NCBI GenBank assembly: GCA_004356175.1
Contig: SMXV01000120.1
Span: 1-9,044 of the forward strand
Origin: Acidobacteriota bacterium
GTDB taxonomy: Bacteria; Actinomycetota; Acidimicrobiia; Spongiisociales; UBA5794
DNA length: 9,044 nucleotides
Reading direction: 5' to 3'
Shown: positions 4,543 to 9,044 of the stretch, piece by piece
How positions within the stretch are numbered: position 1 is the first letter of the stretch
Layout of the letters: every line of letters begins with the position of its first letter
The notes under the pieces: generated by a model
What the model saw: the letters and a program-made list of their open reading frames with translations, nothing else
Told to the model about the DNA's origin: nothing
The model's database searches: none
Translations under genes and position numbers: made by a program

Positions 4543-6330
4543 TCAGATCTCTGCTTCGTCCTTCACAGTGCTTGGAAAAGCAACGGTGAATGTTGCTCCT
4601 CCCCCTGGTGTCGGTTCGTACCACACGCGCCCGTCCATAGCCAGCACAAGACCTTTGACGATTGAGAGACCTAGGCCAGCACCACCTCGGGAACGTGTCG
4701 TGTGTGGCTGGAGCTGGGTGAACCGCTCGAAGATGACTCCCCTCTGTTCATAGGGGATTCCCTGGCCATGGTCTATGACCGACAAACGTGCCTCCTTGTC
4801 GTCGGCAACCACTTGAATCAGAATGTCGTCGTCGTCCCCGTATTTAAGGGCGTTGTCGACGAGGTTCGTCAGGATGCGCCTCAGGTGATCAGGGTCAGCC
4901 TCAAGAGCAATCGATGGTGGATCGATACTGATCACAACTCGATCGCCTGCTGGAAGCGCAGCAATTAACTCTTCGAGGAACGATTCGATCGTGATGTGTT
5001 CCGGTCGAACCGGAAGCGCATCGACATCGATTCGCGACATCACGAGTAGATCCTCTATCAGCGTCTTGAGACGATTGGCCTGTTTACCGGCCATCTCGAT
5101 CAGCTGCTGAGCCCGAGGATCTTCAGGCAGTAGTTCCGGACGCTGCAGGGTGGAAATGGCACCGATAATCGAGGTGAGTGGTGTTCTCAGTTCGTGGCTG
5201 ACCACTGAGACGAAATCGGTCTTCAACTGTGCAAGCTCAGCCATCCTTTCACCAGTGGATTTGGCCTCCTCGAACTGAGCCATCTGACTGAGTACAAGGG
5301 CCGCTGGTGCTGCCACCGACTCCAGCGTCTCAACGTCCTCGTCGGTGAAGTCGGTTGACTTGTCAGCGACCAACAGGACCCCAATGGTCCGATGTTCGAT
5401 TGTCATGGCCACGACGGCAATGCGATCTGCCTCCAGTTCTGACGAGAGTGGGTCGGGTACCAAACCGACTGAGGTGTCGTTCACCACCTGCGCGTCCCCC
5501 GACATGAACACGCTCTGGGAGATGCCCAGCTCGTCCAGACCAAGCGAGAGAGCGTCGGCGGCAACTGTGTGGCCATCCACCCATATGGGCGACATGAGTT
5601 CGAGGCGCTCGGTGTCAAAGTTATAGAGGAGCACAAGTCCGACGCGAGCATGTACGGCCTCGGCAACCCTGCCTATGAGTTCCGGAAGGACCTCGTCCAA
5701 ATCCGAGCCTGCGCCAATCGTGCGAGATACCTCATACAGACGAGTGAGTTCCCTCTCCTTGCGGGACAGTTCCTCACTGCGTTTGGCAATCGCTTCGTAC
5801 GCGTCCTCGGTCGCCTCGACCTGGTGGCGGATGCCGATGGAGAAGACCACGATGAGGAGGGCAGCCGCCGCGAAAACGAAGAGGCTTGTCGCGTAGGTGG
5901 AGAACACCGCTGTCCCTGCTTCCGATAGAACGGTGGCATACGCAACGCTCGCGCCAACTCCGAGGGCTACGACAAACTGGCTCGGAAGCAGACTGCCGCC
6001 GGCAAATCCGAGGACCAGAAGGAATCCTATGCCTCGTGCCGAGCCGGGAGTGCCCGATTCGTAGATAAGGATTGCAAGTAGCGCCGCCGTGCTCCAGACG
6101 AGGATGATCCATTCGCCAGCTTTCGAGCTGAGGGTTCTGCGCCATGGAACTGCCGAGATCGCAGCGAGGCCAAGCACTGCGATGCCTAGAGCAGTGCGGG
6201 TGATGTTTCGGTTCTGAGTATCGAGTCCTGTCGCCCATGCAACGAGCAGAATCATTCCTGCCCAGGACACAAGAAGTCCGATGCGTACAACGCGAAGCCT
6301 GTATTCGATCGTGAGCTTGCTGTCGGTCAA
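4543..6330 (-). CDS. Membrane sensor histidine kinase with GAF domain
   Basis: From a TTG at 6330 the product has 595 residues. Six hydrophobic segments (about 12-36, 43-63, 72-90, 98-115, 118-136 and 146-167) are followed by a charged, probably coiled-coil linker (170-200), a GAF domain (about 205-350), and the kinase core. The core has the H box with phosphoacceptor His379 (VVSHELRTPLTSIIG), N box 'NLVDNALKYG' (489-498), G1 DHGQG (520-524), F box FERFTQLQ and G2 GGAGLGL (549-555). All catalytic features are intact. It should autophosphorylate in response to a membrane or GAF-sensed signal and pass the phosphate to an unseen response regulator. The frame stays open to an ATG at 6552, but that start would overlap ddl by 176 bases and add a non-membrane, low-complexity tail. 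TTG at 6330 (GGAA eight bases upstream) is the only standard start I found between ddl and helix 1. The start is uncertain. Confidence 0.9.
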   Translation of the reverse strand: MTDSKLTIEYRLRVVRIGLLVSWAGMILLVAWATGLDTQNRNITRTALGIAVLGLAAISAVPWRRTLSSKAGEWIILVWSTAALLAILIYESGTPGSARGIGFLLVLGFAGGSLLPSQFVVALGVGASVAYATVLSEAGTAVFSTYATSLFVFAAAALLIVVFSIGIRHQVEATEDAYEAIAKRSEELSRKERELTRLYEVSRTIGAGSDLDEVLPELIGRVAEAVHARVGLVLLYNFDTERLELMSPIWVDGHTVAADALSLGLDELGISQSVFMSGDAQVVNDTSVGLVPDPLSSELEADRIAVVAMTIEHRTIGVLLVADKSTDFTDEDVETLESVAAPAALVLSQMAQFEEAKSTGERMAELAQLKTDFVSVVSHELRTPLTSIIGAISTLQRPELLPEDPRAQQLIEMAGKQANRLKTLIEDLLVMSRIDVDALPVRPEHITIESFLEELIAALPAGDRVVISIDPPSIALEADPDHLRRILTNLVDNALKYGDDDDILIQVVADDKEARLSVIDHGQGIPYEQRGVIFERFTQLQPHTTRSRGGAGLGLSIVKGLVLAMDGRVWYEPTPGGGATFTVAFPSTVKDEAEI

Positions 6331-6364
6331 AGTATCAATTCCGTTCCCGGTTCGTTCACCACGG

Positions 6365-6370
6365 TAACCT
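6365..6370 (+). promoter_or_regulatory. -10 box of ddl, leaderless start predicted
   Basis: TAACCT ends six bases before the ATG at 6377, and no Shine-Dalgarno sequence is present. The whole divergent gap between the histidine kinase start (6330) and ddl is only 46 bases, so both promoters must be packed into it or extend into the kinase gene. Confidence 0.42.
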
Positions 6371-6376
6371 CTTCGG

Positions 6377-7420
6377 ATGGCTCGGGTGCTCCTTCTCTTC
6401 GGTGGTCGTTCGTCTGAACATGAGGTTTCGTGTGCATCTGCTGTGTCCGTGCATGATGCCCTTATTGACGGCGGACACCGTGTCATTCCGGTCGGTATCG
6501 ACCGTGAGGGCATTTGGCACCTCATCGAACCGACATTTCGTCCGTTCACCACGGAGGGTCGTGAGGTGGAGATGTCCGTTCCCTCCGGTGACCTGCACGT
6601 TGCGGAGAACAGGATCGAGTTTGATGTCGTGTTCCCCGTTCTGCACGGCCCTCAGGGAGAGGATGGCACGATTCAGGGTCTTCTCGAGGCGTGTGACATC
6701 GCATACGTCGGGTGTGGTGTTCTCGGCAGTGCACTAGCAATGGACAAAGACATGGCGAAGCGGCTTGTCCACGCCGCAGGACTTGAAACGACACCGTGGG
6801 TGAGTATCACACGCGAGATGTGGGACAACGACTCTGATTCTGTTCTGCAATCAGCGCAGAGCCGGATCGGCGTACCAGCTTTCGTGAAACCATCCGCACA
6901 AGGCTCTTCAATTGGAATCTCCTTTGTGGATGCTGCGAGCGATTTGGCTGACGCCATCGTCGCAGCCTTCCGATACGACAGCAAGGTTCTTGTGGAAAAG
7001 GCTGTTGATGCACGCGAAATCGAGGTTGCGGTCCTTGACGGCCCGAAAGCATCTGTGCCGGGTGAGGTCATTCTTACATCGGGTTTCTACACATACGACG
7101 CCAAGTACGCTGACGGGTCCTCGCGTTTCGAGGTACCGGCGGAGCTCTCGGATTCAGCGTCGAAACGAGTACGGATTCTTGCGGAGGATGTGTTCGCGGA
7201 GCTCGGTCTCACCGGTCTGGCGCGTGTCGATTTTCTGTATGACAGAGTATCGAGACGGTTCTTGTTCAACGAAGTCAACACTCTGCCTGGATTCACCTCA
7301 ATCTCTGGGTTTCCGAAGATGTGGCTGGCATCCGGCATGACCTATGCCGAGTTGTGCTCGCATCTTGTCGACGCCGCGATCAACCGTCATGAGGAACGGC
7401 GTAGGTTCGCCGTCAGGTAG
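6377..7420 (+). CDS. ddl: D-alanine--D-alanine ligase
   Basis: Ddl joins two D-alanines with ATP in the cytoplasm, supplying the dipeptide that MurF adds to the peptidoglycan precursor. The 347-residue protein has all ATP-grasp landmarks: LLFGGRSSEHEVS at the N-terminus (6-18), LHGPQGEDGTIQG (89-101), KPSAQGSSIG (171-180), the lid segment FYTYDAKY (237-244), metal-binding RVDF (283-286) and NEVNTLPGFTS (298-308). Tyr240 in the lid is the residue expected for dipeptide formation; D-Ala-D-Lac ligases carry a different lid residue. I therefore predict normal, vancomycin-sensitive-type precursors. Length is usual. The gene is divergent from the histidine kinase and convergent with the Lrp-like gene, whose stop lies 16 bases away. 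Confidence 0.96.
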   Translation: MARVLLLFGGRSSEHEVSCASAVSVHDALIDGGHRVIPVGIDREGIWHLIEPTFRPFTTEGREVEMSVPSGDLHVAENRIEFDVVFPVLHGPQGEDGTIQGLLEACDIAYVGCGVLGSALAMDKDMAKRLVHAAGLETTPWVSITREMWDNDSDSVLQSAQSRIGVPAFVKPSAQGSSIGISFVDAASDLADAIVAAFRYDSKVLVEKAVDAREIEVAVLDGPKASVPGEVILTSGFYTYDAKYADGSSRFEVPAELSDSASKRVRILAEDVFAELGLTGLARVDFLYDRVSRRFLFNEVNTLPGFTSISGFPKMWLASGMTYAELCSHLVDAAINRHEERRRFAVR

Positions 7421-7430
7421 CCCGACGGCG
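7408..7430. terminator. Hairpin between convergent ddl and Lrp-like genes
   Basis: CGCCGTC (7408-7414) and GACGGCG (7424-7430) form seven perfect pairs around a nine-base loop that contains the ddl stop codon (7418-7420). No T run follows on either strand. It probably helps end or stabilise one or both convergent transcripts. Confidence 0.42.
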
Positions 7431-7436
7431 TGGGTC

Positions 7437-7670
7437 CTACAGCCTGATGATTGGACAGGTGAGTGTTCGAACGATGCCAGTCACGGGCTGTATCTGCGTG
7501 ACAACGAGATGCCCGAGGGCATCGACGTCAGCCGCTTCAGCTGTGACGATTACGTCATAGGGACCTGTGACCGCTTCCGCGACCGACACTCCATCGAGTT
7601 CGCGGATTTCGTGCGCAACAACGGAAGCGCTGCCACTGTCCGTTTGTATGAGTATGTATGCCTGAACCAT
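7437..7670 (-). CDS. Stand-alone Lrp/AsnC ligand-binding (RAM) domain protein
   Basis: The 77-residue protein consists only of the effector-binding domain of the Lrp/AsnC family, with no helix-turn-helix. It starts MVQAYILIQTDSG and contains the GPYDVIV core strand and a 'GIVRTLTCPI' end, a pattern I know from small actinobacterial proteins that keep the same order. Such domains bind amino acids or other small ligands and assemble into oligomers; their partners are generally unknown. ATG at 7670 is chosen over GTG at 7676 because relatives begin MVQAYI and because TAGTGT ends six bases before it. It is divergent from the ammonium transporter gene across a probable GlnR operator, so a role in nitrogen or amino-acid sensing is a reasonable guess, not shown. 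Confidence 0.9.
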   Translation of the reverse strand: MVQAYILIQTDSGSASVVAHEIRELDGVSVAEAVTGPYDVIVTAEAADVDALGHLVVTQIQPVTGIVRTLTCPIIRL

Positions 7671-7676
7671 GGTCAC

Positions 7677-7682
7677 ACACTA
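7677..7682 (-). promoter_or_regulatory. -10 box of the Lrp-like gene
   Basis: On the reverse strand this reads TAGTGT, six bases before the ATG at 7670, giving a predicted leaderless transcript. It overlaps the outermost weak half-site of the GlnR-like array, so occupancy of that array could directly affect this promoter. Confidence 0.42.
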
Positions 7683-7739
7683 CCAGACGCGAAACATGCT
7701 TGAAACAGACTTGTACCGAATCCGTAACAGGCAGGAAAC
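7680..7739 (+). promoter_or_regulatory. GlnR-like operator array upstream of the ammonium transporter
   Basis: Five-base half-sites recur in strict 11-bp register: GAAAC 7691-7695, GAAAC 7702-7706, GTACC 7713-7717, GTAAC 7724-7728 and GAAAC 7735-7739. A weaker CTACC lies at 7680-7684. Every gap is exactly six bases. The known actinobacterial GlnR box is built from GTnAC and GAAAC half-sites separated by six bases, and amt genes are classic GlnR targets. The GTAAC/GAAAC pair at 7724-7739 is the best match and lies where an activator would contact polymerase for a promoter with a -10 box near 7761. The regulator itself is not in the window. Confidence 0.75.
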
Positions 7740-7760
7740 GTCGCGGCAATGCGCGTCGTT

Positions 7761-7766
7761 TACGTT
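7761..7766 (+). promoter_or_regulatory. Possible -10 box of amt
   Basis: TACGTT lies 21 bases after the last GlnR-like half-site, so its -35 region would overlap or touch that site, a normal arrangement for an activated promoter with a poor -35 box. The transcript would then carry a leader of about 45 bases with AGGGAG at 7802-7807 as the ribosome site. Confidence 0.33.
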
Positions 7767-7816
7767 GTCTCCAGATCTACAGCACTGAACAGCTGATGAG
7801 CAGGGAGATGATGAAA

Positions 7817-9044
7817 ATGGCACTCAAACGAAGGCTTGTGATAGTGACCGGTGCAACCGCAATGCTTGTGGTTGGGCCGCTCAGCGCTGCGGCATACGCC
7901 CAGGAAGTTTCGATCCGCGACGTTGCGGCTGCGGTCGACAGCGTCTGGATTGTGATCGCGGCCATTCTGGTGATGTTCATGCAGGCAGGGTTTGCCCTCG
8001 TCGAGGCTGGGTTCACCCGCGCAAAGAATGCGGGAAACATCATTATGAAAAACGTGATGGACTTCTCTCTCGGAGGAATCACCTACTGGGCGTTCGGCTT
8101 CGCCCTTGCGTATGGAGGATCGAGCGTTGGCGGATTCGTTGCGTACGGAGACGTGTTCTTCTTTGATGATCCTGCACGCGCAGGGGAGTGGTTCTTCCAG
8201 GTTGTATTCGCGGCAACCGCTGCGACGATCATCTCTGGCGCCATAGCAGGTCGGATGAAATTCACATCGTATCTCCTGTTCACGCCGTTGGTCACCGGCA
8301 TCATGTATCCCATCGTCACTCATTGGGTATGGGGCGGCGGCTGGCTGGCCGAGATCGGGTTCTTCGACTTCGCTGGATCTGGCGTCGTACACATGTTGGG
8401 CGGGGCAGCAGCGCTCGCGGGTGTGATCGTGATCGGGCCCCGCATTGGTAAGTATGACGAGTTTGGCACTTCACGGTCCATCCCAGGCCACTCCGTCACG
8501 CTCGCTGCTCTTGGTGTATTCATCCTGTGGTTCGGCTGGTACGGCTTCAACGCCGGCTCGACGCTGACTTTGGGCAACCCGAACGCCGTCGCGCTGATCG
8601 TGATCAACACCACGCTGGCCGCAGCGTCGGGCGCAATTCTGGCCATGCTGGTGGCCTGGGTAAAGTTCGGCAAGCCTGACGTAACCATCGCGTTCAACGG
8701 TGTCCTCGCCGGGCTGGTTGGTATTACAGCGTCGTGCAATATTGTGACGCCGCTCGCAGCGATCGCGATCGGTGCGATTGCCGGGATCGTCGTGGTGCTC
8801 GGCCTCTTGTTGCTCGACCGGTTGCGTGTCGACGACCCGGTCGGAGCGATCTCGGTGCACGGGTTGTGCGGCATCTGGGGGACCCTGGCGGTCGGCCTGA
8901 TGGGTTTGAAGTCCTTGGGCGCGCCGAGCGACGGCCTTTTGGTCGGTGGTGGCATTCACATGCTCGGGGTCCAGGCGCTGGGAGTAACCACCTCCCTCGC
9001 GTTCGTCGCGGTGACGATGTGGGTCGTGTTCAAACTGATCGACC
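7817..9044 (+). CDS. amt: Ammonium transporter, Amt/MEP/Rh family, 3' end cut by window
   Basis: 409 residues are visible with no stop before the window ends. A signal peptide (MALKRRLVIV, hydrophobic core, then AYA-QE near 27-30) leads into the channel fold. Family marks include DSVWIVIAAILVMFMQAGFA at 41-60, EAGFTRAKNAGNII, HWVWGGGWL with the Trp equivalent to E. coli AmtB Trp148 (residue 172), FDFAGSGVVHMLGG with Asp184 and the first pore His192, FGWYGFNAGS, and the second pore His348 in SVHGLCGIWG. Both twin histidines are present, so it should conduct ammonium. Three in-frame ATGs lie at 7808, 7811 and 7817; AGGGAG at 7802-7807 is best spaced (nine bases) for 7817. GlnR-like sites upstream point to induction under nitrogen limitation. 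A glnK (PII) gene commonly follows amt and may lie beyond the window. Confidence 0.95.
   Translation, partial: MALKRRLVIVTGATAMLVVGPLSAAAYAQEVSIRDVAAAVDSVWIVIAAILVMFMQAGFALVEAGFTRAKNAGNIIMKNVMDFSLGGITYWAFGFALAYGGSSVGGFVAYGDVFFFDDPARAGEWFFQVVFAATAATIISGAIAGRMKFTSYLLFTPLVTGIMYPIVTHWVWGGGWLAEIGFFDFAGSGVVHMLGGAAALAGVIVIGPRIGKYDEFGTSRSIPGHSVTLAALGVFILWFGWYGFNAGSTLTLGNPNAVALIVINTTLAAASGAILAMLVAWVKFGKPDVTIAFNGVLAGLVGITASCNIVTPLAAIAIGAIAGIVVVLGLLLLDRLRVDDPVGAISVHGLCGIWGTLAVGLMGLKSLGAPSDGLLVGGGIHMLGVQALGVTTSLAFVAVTMWVVFKLID

Noticed and set aside
6331..6552. Longer histidine kinase beginning at ATG 6552
   Set aside because: It would overlap ddl by 176 bases on the opposite strand and add a Ser/Arg-rich tail with no domain. 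The ddl frame there carries conserved motifs.
7760..8959. Long reverse-strand open frames across the ammonium transporter gene
   Set aside because: They are antisense shadows of a strongly conserved Amt frame. Their products are low-complexity and carry no motif.
1..9044. CRISPR array, insertion sequence, attachment site or origin
   Set aside because: No regularly spaced repeats with unique spacers, transposase frame, terminal inverted repeats, tRNA-linked repeat or DnaA-box cluster was seen.

Overview
The window looks like part of a moderately G+C-rich actinobacterial chromosome, possibly Acidimicrobiia-like; this is inferred from protein style, not from a marker gene. The reasons are an InhA-type FabI, a stand-alone Lrp/AsnC ligand-binding protein of actinobacterial type next to ddl, a probable GlnR operator array upstream of an ammonium transporter, and several genes whose start codon lies 6-7 bases after a TANNNT -10 box, as expected of leaderless transcripts.

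Layout. 3-416 (+): 3' part of a GrdB-like (glycine/betaine/sarcosine reductase B family) selenoprotein, with an in-frame UGA at 141-143 and a bacterial SECIS-like hairpin right behind it. 417-1355: no credible protein gene. This stretch holds two tandem, highly structured transcription units that I read as noncoding RNAs (about 474-911 and 997-1291). Each follows a copy of the same 43-bp promoter-like repeat and each ends in the same kind of intrinsic terminator. 1356-2012 (+): membrane protein with a bacterial PH domain and a SHOCT tail. 2021-3232 (-): RumA/TrmA-family RNA uracil-C5 methyltransferase with [4Fe-4S] cysteines. 3306-3671 (+): small four-helix membrane protein of unknown function. 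3740-4525 (+): enoyl-ACP reductase FabI. 4543-6330 (-): membrane sensor histidine kinase with a GAF domain and no response regulator in view. 6377-7420 (+): D-Ala-D-Ala ligase. 7437-7670 (-): stand-alone Lrp/AsnC ligand-binding domain. 7680-7739: half-sites in 11-bp register that match the GlnR box. 7817-9044 (+): ammonium transporter, cut by the window end.

How the parts relate. There is no long operon; most genes are single units in convergent or divergent pairs. Two themes are visible: cell-envelope synthesis (FabI, Ddl) and nitrogen response (GlnR sites between the Lrp-like protein and Amt). The most unusual part is the left end, where a UGA-containing selenoprotein gene is followed by a tandem pair of tetraloop-rich RNAs that I cannot assign to a known RNA family.
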